The notes below the pieces were generated by a model. It saw nothing but the letters and a program-made list of their open reading frames with translations, was not told where the DNA came from and searched no databases. Both the position numbers and the translations under genes were made by a program. A stretch of DNA of 64,000 nt from Obesumbacterium proteus (GTDB taxonomy: Bacteria; Pseudomonadota; Gammaproteobacteria; Enterobacterales; Enterobacteriaceae). This document shows, one piece after another, positions 35,258-44,236 of this stretch. The stretch's first letter is position 1. Each line of letters begins with the position of its first letter. The stretch covers positions 4,712,001 through 4,776,000 of the forward strand of contig NZ_CP014608.1 of assembly GCF_001586165.1 (NCBI RefSeq), given 5' to 3'.

Positions 35258-35911
35258 TTAGCTCGCAATTTTCTCTTGAGACTGACGGTAAGCCACCAAA
35301 TCATCGATGGTCACGACTGGCATGTTATGTTTGTTAGCAAACACAATCACTTCTGGCGCGCGCGCCATGGTGCCGTCGTCATTGGTCAGTTCACACAGTA
35401 CGCCCGCAGAACGGAAGCCCGCTAAAGTTACCAGATCGATAGTTGCTTCAGTATGACCACGACGAGTCAGAACGCCGCCGTTTTGAGCGCGCAGCGGGAA
35501 CACGTGGCCAGGGCGATGCAGGTCAGAAGGCTTAGCGCCTTCAGCGCTTGCGGCACGCACGGTAGTCAAACGGTCTTTGGCGGAAACGCCGGTCGTCACG
35601 CCTTCAGCGGCTTCGATAGTCACGGTGAATGCGGTACCGTAATGGCTGGTGTTGTTGCTAACCATCATCGGCAGGTCTAACTGCAAACGACGCTCTTCGG
35701 TGATGCACAGGCAAACAATGCCACTACCGTGACGGATGGTCAGCGCCATCTGTTCTTCAGTCATGGTTTCAGCAGGGAAAATCATGTCGCCTTCGTTCTC
35801 ACGATTTTCATCGTCAAGCACCATAACGCCACGGCCTTCACGCAATGCAGCTAGCGCACGTTCAACACGTTCCATCGGAGTACCAAAATCGGAAAGTAAA
35901 GTCTGATTCAT
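35258..35911 (-). CDS. ribB: RibB, 3,4-dihydroxy-2-butanone 4-phosphate synthase
   Basis: This 217-residue protein equals E. coli RibB in length and order. It has the active-site loop DDENRENEGDMIFPAE (about 33-48), RHGSGIVC and the substrate residues in RRGHTEATIDL. It converts ribulose 5-phosphate to the four-carbon riboflavin precursor. A full FMN riboswitch precedes it. Confidence 0.96.
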   Translation of the reverse strand: MNQTLLSDFGTPMERVERALAALREGRGVMVLDDENRENEGDMIFPAETMTEEQMALTIRHGSGIVCLCITEERRLQLDLPMMVSNNTSHYGTAFTVTIEAAEGVTTGVSAKDRLTTVRAASAEGAKPSDLHRPGHVFPLRAQNGGVLTRRGHTEATIDLVTLAGFRSAGVLCELTNDDGTMARAPEVIVFANKHNMPVVTIDDLVAYRQSQEKIAS

Positions 35912-36030
35912 GGTAAAAAAACCTCATTAATTATATGGATTACCAGAATCAGGGCAGCTTTGAGGAGTGGCAAACGTAAGCCTACGGCTAACGCGCCTAA
36001 TAACGCGAGTGGGACAAACCCAACAGGTAT

Positions 36031-36207
36031 CGTTACTCTCTCCCATCCGGACTCTAACCGTCGGCTCCGGAATTACACCGGATCTGCTGTCCTTACACCT
36101 TGCAGCATAAGCGCTCGCGGGCTTTTTATGCTGCGCTTGCCGTGAAAGGCATGCGTTATGCATAAATTTACCGCCGGTGGGGACTTCCACCCCGCCCTGA
36201 GAATAAG
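36031..36207 (-). promoter_or_regulatory. FMN riboswitch (RFN element) of ribB
   Basis: On the minus strand the conserved RFN blocks appear in order: CTTATTCTCAGGGCGGGG, GGAAGTCCCCACCGGCGGTAA, a variable arm, AGCCCGCGAGCG, GTCAGCAGATCCGGT-type segment (AGCAGATCCGGTG), CCGGAGCCGACGGTTA and GTCCGGATGGGAGAGAG. It lies about 120 bases before ribB, and the intervening sequence has inverted repeats suited to an expression platform. FMN binding should reduce ribB expression. Confidence 0.94.
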
Positions 36208-36415
36208 CAGGTCAACTATAACGCTAATGATTAGTTTGGGCAATCGTCATTCCAGATTATCCAAGAGCGATCACAGAGGTTTATCCATTCGCCAACTCGC
36301 ATTACACTATGCAGCTATAGCTCTGCTATTGTGCATCAGCTCAATATCATCGTCATTCGTTCTGATAGTGGTTCTTAAGCCCTAACGCATGACCATAACG
36401 ACCAAGGAACACGCC

Positions 36416-36694
36416 ATGATTGACCCGAAGAAAATTGAACAGATTGCCCGTCAGGTGCATGAATCCATGCCAAAAGGACTGCGCGAGTTCGGGGATGATG
36501 TCGAGAAAAAAATCCGCCAAATCCTGCAGGCGCAATTTAATCGTATGGATTTAGTGAATCGCGAAGAGTTTGACGTTCAGACGCAGGTTTTGCTGCGCAC
36601 GCGTGAAAAGCTGGCGATGATGGAACAACGCTTGGCGGCGCTAGAAGAAAAACTGGCAGCAAGCGAAACACCGGCGGCAAAAGACGCTGAATAA
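36416..36694 (+). CDS. ubiK: UbiK (YqiC), ubiquinone biosynthesis accessory factor
   Basis: This 92-residue protein begins MIDPKKIEQIARQVHESMPKG and ends in a coiled-coil region (about 58-80, with EKLAMMEQRLAALEEKLAA), the BMFP/YqiC layout. UbiK helps assemble the soluble ubiquinone complex with UbiJ. The ATG at 36416 has AAGGAA upstream and matches the E. coli start; a frame extension of nine codons is not needed. It faces away from ribB as in E. coli. Confidence 0.93.
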   Translation: MIDPKKIEQIARQVHESMPKGLREFGDDVEKKIRQILQAQFNRMDLVNREEFDVQTQVLLRTREKLAMMEQRLAALEEKLAASETPAAKDAE

Positions 36695-36713
36695 GCGAGT
36701 CGAACATGAACGT

Positions 36714-36742
36714 AAAAACGGAAGCCTAGGCTTCCGTTTTTT
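36714..36742. terminator. Bidirectional terminator between ubiK and yjeH
   Basis: A perfect palindrome AAAACGGAAGCC plus its mirror around CTAG, with T tails on both strands, lies between two convergent genes. Confidence 0.87.
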
Positions 36743-36761
36743 ATTGCTGCTAGCTAGATAG

Positions 36762-38018
36762 CTAATGGGAGTTTAATCCGCTTTCCATCGCCCGCCGTGG
36801 TAACAAAGCCCACAGCGCGGCTAGCATCACGATGGCATAAATGCTTTTCCAGCCAACCATGTAGAGCAATAACAAACACAATACGCTGCCTATCGCCGCC
36901 ATCAGGCGCGAACGGCCTTTGAGTAGGCGACAACCTGCCAGCATGCATAGCAGATAGATCATGATAAAAATGCCGTTGGCATAAATAATCAGTTCATCCA
37001 AAGCCACACCTAGCGCATAAATACCCACCGCGCACAGCAAACAGCAGCCCAGAACAACATTCAGCGCGTTGACCGGTGCCTGACGCGGCGAAAGCTGTGC
37101 CAGACGGCTTTGTGGTTTCAACTGAGCCTGTGACCATACCAGTCGAGCAAAGCTTTGGGTGTAAATATTGAGGCTGGCAAAACAGGCCAAATAACCAATA
37201 ATGCAGGCGACCCATAACGCTTTTTGACCAAATAGCTGTACGACGATCCCTGGCAGCGAGGCAGCTGCGGCTTTTTCCGCACCGAAGGCATTGAAATGCA
37301 ACACTGCAACCGTACAACCCCAGTACACCACGCCAGCCAGCAACAAGCCGATCATCAATGCACGAGGAAAATCACGCTCGGGATCTTTAAATTCAGAAGC
37401 CAAATGGGCAAACGCTTCTAATCCGACAAAACACCAAAACATCACGGCCAAAGCGGAAAAGAGATTATGAGGACTCACATCTGACGGGGCAGGGAATGGA
37501 ATCTCCGCCGGTGATATTCCGCCACGCCACCAAATGGCTGCGACCAAAGCGACCACCAGTCCGGCGATCAGCGTCTGTAAGTTCGCGCTGGAACCCGCTC
37601 CGCGAGTGCCCAAAAACCACACCACCATCAGAGTGCCGATTTCCACCAGCAGCAGTTCCCAACCGTGCCAGCCAAACATAGCCTGCCAAAAGCCAGCCGC
37701 AATTTGCAACGCCGCAGGTAAACCAACGGGGATAACGGAAAGAAACAGCCAGCCGGTCACTCGCGCCATATGCGGCCCAAATGCCATACCAACAAAATGA
37801 GCGGCACCGCCCGCACTTGGGAAGTGACGCCCTAGCGCAGCGAAACCAATCGCGATCGGAAACACAAGGACAATAAGAATCGGCCATGCCCACAGGCTAT
37901 CATTGCCAGCCACTAGCGCCGCTAATGCAGGCACAGCAAAGACGCCCGTGCCTAACAGCGATGTGGATAACAGCCCTATTCCCTGAGCCAGTCCTAGCTC
38001 TTGCTTTAATCCGCTCAC
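36762..38018 (-). CDS. yjeH: YjeH, methionine/branched-chain amino acid exporter (APC family)
   Basis: This 418-residue membrane protein is nearly identical to E. coli YjeH at its N-terminus (MSGLKQELGLAQGIGLLSTS) and keeps MFWCFVGLEAFAHLASEFK, GYLACFASLNIY and YANGIFIMIYLLCMLAGC. E. coli YjeH exports L-methionine and branched-chain amino acids. In E. coli it lies elsewhere (near groEL). Here it sits between ubiK and hldE, 31 bases from the hldE stop and in the same direction. Confidence 0.94.
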   Translation of the reverse strand: MSGLKQELGLAQGIGLLSTSLLGTGVFAVPALAALVAGNDSLWAWPILIVLVFPIAIGFAALGRHFPSAGGAAHFVGMAFGPHMARVTGWLFLSVIPVGLPAALQIAAGFWQAMFGWHGWELLLVEIGTLMVVWFLGTRGAGSSANLQTLIAGLVVALVAAIWWRGGISPAEIPFPAPSDVSPHNLFSALAVMFWCFVGLEAFAHLASEFKDPERDFPRALMIGLLLAGVVYWGCTVAVLHFNAFGAEKAAAASLPGIVVQLFGQKALWVACIIGYLACFASLNIYTQSFARLVWSQAQLKPQSRLAQLSPRQAPVNALNVVLGCCLLCAVGIYALGVALDELIIYANGIFIMIYLLCMLAGCRLLKGRSRLMAAIGSVLCLLLLYMVGWKSIYAIVMLAALWALLPRRAMESGLNSH

Positions 38019-38048
38019 AATATGTTCCGCTTAGCATTCATCGGGAGA

Positions 38049-39479
38049 TTATTCGTGGCCCTGACGAATCGTTTTGATGATATTGGTGGTTGAACAACCA
38101 TCTTCAAAATTCAGCACACGCACTTCACCACCGGCAGCGATCACTTCTTTCCCGCCCGCAATGTCTTCAGGCTTGTAGTCACCGCCTTTAACCAGCAGAT
38201 CCGGCAATACCTCAGAGATAATGCGCTGCGGCGTATCTTCTTCAAATGAGATAACCCAATCCACGGCTTCCAGCGCAGCCAGTACGATCATACGCTGTGC
38301 TAATGCATTGACCGGACGCTCTTCGCCCTTCAAGCGTTTAGTTGATGCATCGCTGTTTACCGCAACGATCAGGCGATCGCCCAATTTACGTGCGTTAGCC
38401 AGATAAGAAACATGTCCCGCATGCAGAATGTCAAAGACACCGTTAGTCATCACCACTTTTTCGCCACGCTGACGAGCGTTGGCAACGGCGGCTTTTAACT
38501 CTTCTTGGCTCATAACGCCAAAGCCCGTCTCGCTGCGTCCGCGAATGGCATTTTCCAGCTCGATAGGTGAAACGGTAGAAGTCCCCAGTTTACCCACCAC
38601 CACGCCTGCGCCCGCATTGGCTAAGAAGCAAGCCTCTTCCAATGACGTTCCTGCGGCGATAGCCGTTGCCAGAACACCAATCACCGTATCGCCAGCACCG
38701 GTCACGTCATAAACTTCTTGCGCCTGCGTCGGCATATGTAACGGTGGCTGGTTGTGCTGCAACAAGGTCATGCCCTGCTCAGAACGCGTAACCAACAGCG
38801 CGGTGAGCTCAAATTCACGCATCAGTTGTAAGCCGCGCTCAACCAATTCTTCATCGGTTTTACAACGGCCAACCACGGCTTCGAACTCAGACAGATTTGG
38901 CGTTAACAGCGTTGCGCCTCGGTAGCGTTCAAAATCGGTACCTTTAGGATCAATCAGCACAGGCACGTTCGCCGCACGCGCTAATTGAATCATCTGTTGA
39001 ACCGAATTTAATGCCCCTTTGGCATAATCGGATAAAATTAACGCACCCAGTTTTGGCAATGCGTGCTGAATTCTTTCAAAGATTGGCTGAGGATCAATGC
39101 TGCCAAAACCCTCTTCAAAGTCGAGACGAATCAGCTGCTGATTACGCGATAAAACGCGCAGTTTAGTAATCGTTGGATGCGTCGGCACAGACACGAAATC
39201 GCATTTAACGTTAACTTCACCCAGCTTAGCGCTTAGCGCTCTTGCTGCATCATCGATACCGGTTAAACCCACCAAACGAGCATTCGCGCCAAGCGACGCA
39301 ATGTTCATTGCCACGTTGGCCGCACCGCCTGGACGCTCCTCGACGGTATCCACTTTAACCACCGGTACCGGTGCTTCAGGTGAAATACGGCTAGTAGGTC
39401 CATACCAGTAGCGATCTAACATGACGTCACCCACAACCAGCACGTTGGCATGACGGAAATCAGGTAGGGTTACTTTCAT
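38049..39479 (-). CDS. hldE: HldE, bifunctional heptose kinase/adenylyltransferase
   Basis: This 476-residue protein has an N-terminal ribokinase-type heptose-7-phosphate kinase (about 1-318, with GGAANVAMNIASLG and DVTGAGDTVIG) and a C-terminal nucleotidyltransferase (about 344-476, with TNGVFDILHAGHVSYL, HxGH). Together they make ADP-heptose precursors for LPS inner core. The ATG at 39479 with GGAG upstream gives the E. coli N-terminus (MKVTLPDF); the longer frame to 39587 would run into the lpxL promoter region. Confidence 0.96.
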   Translation of the reverse strand: MKVTLPDFRHANVLVVGDVMLDRYWYGPTSRISPEAPVPVVKVDTVEERPGGAANVAMNIASLGANARLVGLTGIDDAARALSAKLGEVNVKCDFVSVPTHPTITKLRVLSRNQQLIRLDFEEGFGSIDPQPIFERIQHALPKLGALILSDYAKGALNSVQQMIQLARAANVPVLIDPKGTDFERYRGATLLTPNLSEFEAVVGRCKTDEELVERGLQLMREFELTALLVTRSEQGMTLLQHNQPPLHMPTQAQEVYDVTGAGDTVIGVLATAIAAGTSLEEACFLANAGAGVVVGKLGTSTVSPIELENAIRGRSETGFGVMSQEELKAAVANARQRGEKVVMTNGVFDILHAGHVSYLANARKLGDRLIVAVNSDASTKRLKGEERPVNALAQRMIVLAALEAVDWVISFEEDTPQRIISEVLPDLLVKGGDYKPEDIAGGKEVIAAGGEVRVLNFEDGCSTTNIIKTIRQGHE

Positions 39480-39576
39480 CCCCGGACTCCAAAAAAGACT
39501 AAGATTGTGCGCGATATTATCACACCCAGCGCTATTTCTATTACACCCTTCTTGCGGGGTGTAGCTGCTCGCTGAC

Positions 39577-39601
39577 TGCAACTCCACGTAATTTATGTAT
39601 A
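39577..39601. repeat. Solitary repeat end, copy B
   Basis: A 25-base segment begins TGCAACTCCACGTA and ends ATGTATA. Its first 15 bases equal copy A at 20430, and overall about 22 of 25 positions agree. It lies 45 bases before lpxL in the hldE/lpxL divergent gap. Confidence 0.45.
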
Positions 39602-39645
39602 CAATAGAATCTCAATTCATTCAGCGAGGTTCTGATTTCCCCGTT

Positions 39646-40575
39646 ATGGCTGACAATCATGTTTACCCGAAATTCGAGCGCGAATTACTGCACCCACGTT
39701 ACTGGTTAACTTGGTTGGGGTTGGGAGTGCTATATATTTTAGTGCTTCTGCCCTATCCATGGCTGTATAAATTTGGAACGTGGTTAGGTAGAACCGCGAT
39801 GAAATTTATGAAACGCCGGGTAAAAATTTCTCTACGCAATTTAGAGCTTTGCTTCCCCGAAATGAGTGACGCTGAGCGTAGAGCAAAAGTTGCCAAAAAT
39901 TTTGAGTCCGTTGGTATGGGGCTCATTGAAACCGGTATGGCTTGGTTTTGGCCAACGTGGCGCATTAATCGCTGGTGCAAAGCTGAAGGCCTAGAAAACA
40001 TCGCTAAAGCTCAGCAAGAAGGCAAAGGTGTATTGCTGATTGGTTTGCACTTCCTAACGTTAGAATTGGGCGCACGTATTTTTGGCGTTCATAATCCTGG
40101 CGTCGGTGTTTATCGTCCTAACGACAATAAAGTTGTGGACTGGATGCAAACTTGGGGACGCCTGCGTTCCAATAAATATATGCTCGATCGTAAAGACGTT
40201 AAGGGCATGATCCGCGCCCTCAAAGAGGGTGAGATCGTCTGGTACGCGCCCGATCATGACTATGGCCCACGTAGCAGCGTTTTTGTGCCTTTGTTTGCCG
40301 TTGAACAAGCTGCCACCACAACCGGCACTTACATTCTGGCTCGCATGGGCAAACCGGCCATTATCCCGTTTAACGCAGTTCGAGCAGAAGACGGCAGCGG
40401 CTACACCATGGTGATTCAGCCACGGTTAGAAGATTTCCCATTGGAAAACGAAACCGTCGCCGCTATCGCTATGAATAAAGTCGTCGGGCAAGAGATCTTA
40501 CGCGCGCCCACCCAATACATGTGGATGCATCGCCGCTTTAAGACTCGCCCCAAAGACATGCCTTCACGCTACTAG
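39646..40575 (+). CDS. lpxL: LpxL-type lipid A late acyltransferase (lauroyl/palmitoleoyl)
   Basis: This 309-residue inner membrane acyltransferase has one N-terminal span and follows E. coli LpxL (HtrB): LLHPRYWLTWLGLGVLY, RNLELCFPEMSDAERR, LIGLHFLTLELGARIF (catalytic HxxxxE-type motif), YRPNDNKVVDW, RSNKYMLDRKDVKGMI and APDHDYGPRSSVFVPLF. It adds a secondary acyl chain to Kdo2-lipid IVA. LpxP-type function at low temperature cannot be excluded. The ATG at 39646 matches the family; an ATG at 39595 would add 17 unrelated residues. It is next to hldE, another LPS gene. Confidence 0.9.
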   Translation: MADNHVYPKFERELLHPRYWLTWLGLGVLYILVLLPYPWLYKFGTWLGRTAMKFMKRRVKISLRNLELCFPEMSDAERRAKVAKNFESVGMGLIETGMAWFWPTWRINRWCKAEGLENIAKAQQEGKGVLLIGLHFLTLELGARIFGVHNPGVGVYRPNDNKVVDWMQTWGRLRSNKYMLDRKDVKGMIRALKEGEIVWYAPDHDYGPRSSVFVPLFAVEQAATTTGTYILARMGKPAIIPFNAVRAEDGSGYTMVIQPRLEDFPLENETVAAIAMNKVVGQEILRAPTQYMWMHRRFKTRPKDMPSRY

Positions 40576-40640
40576 CTCAGAGAACTCAAGCTTATTGCTT
40601 AAATAGATTTCAAAGAAGATAGGTTTCAGGGAAGAAACCA

Positions 40641-40961
40641 CTAATAACCAAATATTAGAAAATCCATCGCGCCCACGATATCGTCTCGGCAATACCCCAA
40701 ATCATCGACCTGCTCTCCTAGCTGCGACAGCGCGACTCCAGCCATCTGCGGCGTCATCAATAACACCTCATGTTCTTCGATCTTAAAGCTCAGGATCAGT
40801 CGCTCTTGTTCAGCCAACGATGATGCGGTTTTTAGCCCTAATGGGATAACCATTCGGGTCGCCAGCGACGATAAAAAGTCGTGCTGAACATCCAACAGAT
40901 ACGGGAATCGTTTAGCAGAAGTCCGATCTCGGTTTTTATAGACGGCAAACTGGCTCATCAA
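40641..40961 (-). CDS. ccdB: CcdB-family gyrase-poison toxin
   Basis: This 106-residue protein has the CcdB fold signature: FAVYKNRD..., PYLLDVQHDFL, TRMVIPL, LLMTPQMAGV and a DDIVGAMDFL-type C-terminal helix. CcdB traps DNA gyrase. In F-plasmid CcdB the last residues W99, G100 and I101 are needed for poisoning; here the tail reads LIFGY, so the tryptophan position is phenylalanine and the last residue tyrosine. Activity may therefore differ. It overlaps ccdA by the ATGA arrangement. Confidence 0.88.
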   Translation of the reverse strand: MMSQFAVYKNRDRTSAKRFPYLLDVQHDFLSSLATRMVIPLGLKTASSLAEQERLILSFKIEEHEVLLMTPQMAGVALSQLGEQVDDLGYCRDDIVGAMDFLIFGY

Positions 40962-41203
40962 AAAGACCTCAGGCCATCGCTGAATACGCCATTCTCTTCA
41001 ACATCCTGATTATAGGCAGCAATGCTTTGTTGATGGTTATCAAGCCACTGTTGCTGCCCTTCTGCGATGACAACCTGCTGCAAAGCCTCTTCCATCACGG
41101 CAGATAAATTGATGTTGAGTGCTTTAGCCTGCTGAATCAGTCCCTGATCGATGCTCACATTCACCGCCTTTTTACTTCCCGTCAGAAGCGTTCTACGTTT
41201 CAT
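40958..41203 (-). CDS. ccdA: CcdA-family antitoxin
   Basis: From the ATG at 41203 this is an 81-residue protein with a ribbon-helix-helix N-terminus (KKAVNVSIDQGLIQQAKALNINLSAVMEEAL) and the CcdB-binding C-terminal tail (YNQDVEENGVFSDGLRSF, compare F CcdA IEMNGSFADENRDW). It neutralises CcdB and represses its own operon. A frame extension upstream would cross the operator and is not used. The pair is inserted between lpxL and glnE. Confidence 0.9.
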   Translation of the reverse strand: MKRRTLLTGSKKAVNVSIDQGLIQQAKALNINLSAVMEEALQQVVIAEGQQQWLDNHQQSIAAYNQDVEENGVFSDGLRSF

Positions 41204-41214
41204 CACGAAACTCC

Positions 41215-41239
41215 ATGCGCATAATTTATGCGCATTATA
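41215..41239 (-). promoter_or_regulatory. Candidate ccdAB promoter/operator
   Basis: Two palindromic ATGCGCAT boxes (41215-41222 and 41228-41235) are spaced 5 bases apart just before ccdA. On the minus strand TATAAT (41239-41234) overlaps the upstream box, so CcdA bound there would block the -10 element. This is inferred from the layout. Confidence 0.6.
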
Positions 41240-41297
41240 GAGCAACAAAAAGAGAAACGGTTGAAATTTGCGCACAGCTTCGCAAAGATTTTATTCT

Positions 41298-44131
41298 CTA
41301 CTCTAACCACGTCGCCCAGCTACGGCGCACCTGTTCACGCTCAGCAACAAATGCATCCAGCCCGACGGCACCCGACTGCTCTTGCAGAGCTAAATGATGG
41401 ATCGCATCACGCATCGTCACATAGGCCTGCGTCAGCGCCGCCGCTTCTTCGTCTGACATAATGTTGTAGTTGGCCATTAGCTCAAAAATACGCACGTTGT
41501 CTGACCAACGCGTGAGTCGGGGTTCTTGCGAGGCATAGTTAAGCACCAGATATTGAGCGATAAATTCAATATCCGTAATGCCTCCTTCATCGGCTTTAAT
41601 ATCAAACTGGTCGCGATGCTTGCCGCCCAGATGCTGGCGCATTTTTTCACGCATTTCACGGACTTCAGTCTTTAAGGTGTTCGTTTCTCTTGAACGACAC
41701 AATATCTCATGACGGATCGCATCAAACTGCTGATGGATTTGCACGTCACCATAAACAGGACGAGCACGTACCAAGGCCTGATGTTCCCACGTCCACGCTT
41801 CGTTTCTCTGGTACTCGCCAAAGGACTCAACGGTGCTCACCAGCATACCAGAGGCCCCTGAGGGGCGAAGACGGGCATCCACCTCATACAAAATCCCTGA
41901 TGAAGTCCGCGTGCTAAACAGATGCATAATGCGCTGCGCCAAGCGCAGATAGAACTGACGGCCATCAATGCTGCGCTCGCCGCTGGTCATCACATCAGCA
42001 GGACAATCGAGCAAGAAAACAAGATCGAGATCGGAGCTATAACCTAGCTCCCAACCGCCCAGTTTTCCGTAGCCGAGCACCGCAAACCCTCTCCCTTCAC
42101 GCCCTTGTAGATGCGTCGGCTGACCATAACGCCCAACCATATGTGTCCATGCCTGCTGCACTACCGCATCAATCATCGCCTCAGCAAGGTAGGTGAGATG
42201 ATCGCTAACTTTCATCACCGGCAGTGCCCCTGAAATATCGCTGGCAGCAATTCGCAGCTGATGCGCATGTTTAAACTGTCTCAGCGCCTCAAGATTCTGT
42301 TCTTCATCATCAGCCGGAACCCGCATCAAATATTGGCGCAGCTCATCACGATAGGCATCTTGGGGAACAGGTTGATATAAGGTGTTCGGATCGAGCAATT
42401 CATCCAGCAGCAGCGGATAGCGTGCCAGCTGCGTCGCGACCATCGGCGATGCCGCGCACAGGCGAATCAGTTGACTCATCGCTGCGCGATACTCCACCAG
42501 CAATTCCAGATACGTGGTGCGCGTGACGATGTTGAGCAATAGCGGAGTTAAACGTTGCAGCACGCGGACCGCGTCCTCTCTGGCACAAACCTCACCAAGT
42601 AGCGCTGGCATCAGTTGGCCGAGCACTTCGCGACCACGGGGTCCGATGGTGCGCTTATCCACATCGCTGCGGAAGTCATTGATACAACGCAGCAATAGCT
42701 GCCGAGACTCGCTCTCTAACTGCGGCGTGAAGGGGTCGAGATCGCGTTCATCCAGCAAATCTTGCCACAGAGCGGCAAACTGCTCACGCGGTGCTTCCGC
42801 ACTTTCTTCTTCGCTCTCATCATCGCCAATTAATTCGTTAAAAATAGCCCGCACAGCCAACATCTTTTGCTCTAGCTGCGCCATCAGCTGTGCCCAATCC
42901 GCAACGCCCATTCCCCAAGCTAAGCGAGCCTGATTCAGTTCATCGTTGGGCAGCGTTTGGGTTTGTTCGTCATTGATAGCCTGAAGGAGATTTTCCAACC
43001 GGCGTAAAAACAGATAACTTTCAGTCAGTTCTGCAACTTGTTCAGTCTTGAGTAAGCCAAGCTGACCAATTGCCAACAGAGAGGGCTGGAGCGCGCGCTG
43101 CTGTAAAGACGGTTCACGCCCGCCGCGAATCAGTTGGAAAACCTGCGTGATAAATTCAATTTCGCGGATACCACCAGCACCCAGCTTAATATTATCTTTC
43201 AGGCCTCTGCGGCGAACCTCACGGGCAATCATGCCTTTCATGTTGCGCAGCGACTGAATGACGCTGAAATCAATATAACGGCGGAAGACAAATGGGCGCA
43301 GAGTACGGCGTAGCTCTTGGCTATAGGCGTCTTCATTGCCGCCCATCAGACGCGCTTTGACCATCGCATAGCGTTCCCAATCACGCCCTTGTTCTTGGTA
43401 GTAATCCTCAAGCGCGGCAAAACTCAGCACTAACGGGCCACTATCTCCAAACGGGCGCAGGCGCATATCAACACGATAAACAAATCCATCTACCGTGGGC
43501 TGATCGAGCGCTTTGATCAAACGCTGTCCCAAGCGGGTGAAAAACTGGGCATTGTCTAACTCACGCCGTCCACCTTGCGTCACTCCGCTTTCAGGGTAAG
43601 CAAAAATCAGATCGATATCCGATGAAAAGTTCAGCTCACCGCCGCCTAATTTCCCCATGCCTAAAATCAACAAGGGCTGTGGTTCACCTTGCACGTTGCA
43701 CGGCGTACCCCATTCAGCACAGCAGGTTTGATATAAACGATCGCGCGCAGTAATAATCAGCGTTTCAGCCAGTTCGCTTAATTTGCGCAGCGTATCACCC
43801 GTTTCACAGAGTTTAAGCGATTGCATCCATGAAATTCGTGACAGCATATGACGCCGAAACAGCCGTAGCACGCGCATCAAACTCACTTCATCATTAGCGT
43901 CGATTAATTGTTCATCCAACCAATGAGCATAATTTTTCCACTCATCAGGCTGGGGGGAGTGTCATGCAGTTGCTGCCACCATTCGGGATGCGCGATAAAG
44001 TTTTCACTCATGAAATCGCTCAGCGCCAGCGCGCTGCGGTCTTCAAAAGAGGAAATAACCAAACGCTCCGAGATTTGCGCGGCCTGAGCCTCAAGCAAAG
44101 GGGGAAGCACGCGAGAAGCAGACTCAGACAT
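41298..44131 (-). pseudogene. glnE: glnE, glutamine synthetase adenylyltransferase/deadenylase, frameshifted near the 5' end
   Basis: The N-terminal piece (44131 to about 43904, MSESASRVLPPLLEAQ... to FIAHPEWWQQLHDTPP) and the rest (from about 43950 to 41298) are in different frames. Adding one C to the run of six at 43952-43957 (written as G on the plus strand) restores PPQPDEWKNYAHWLDEQL, matching E. coli PPQADEW, and gives about 944 residues (E. coli 946). Both nucleotidyltransferase domains are intact (GMGKLGGGELNFSSDIDLIF and GYGKLGGWELGYSSDLDLVF). A long C-terminal frame could start internally at 43919, lacking about 80 residues. A homopolymer sequencing error is the simplest alternative. 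Confidence 0.85.
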
Positions 44132-44236
44132 AAACACTCCCTGAATAAACGCCTATTTGCAGACGAAAACGATGATGTAGTAAGTTATTCTGTCTCCTCC
44201 CTAGCCTCAGGGAGGAGAGCCAATTAGCCTATCCAG

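Noticed and set aside
35927..36190. Long minus-strand reading frame in front of ribB
   Set aside because: It lies across the FMN riboswitch, whose conserved structure explains the sequence; no protein similarity.
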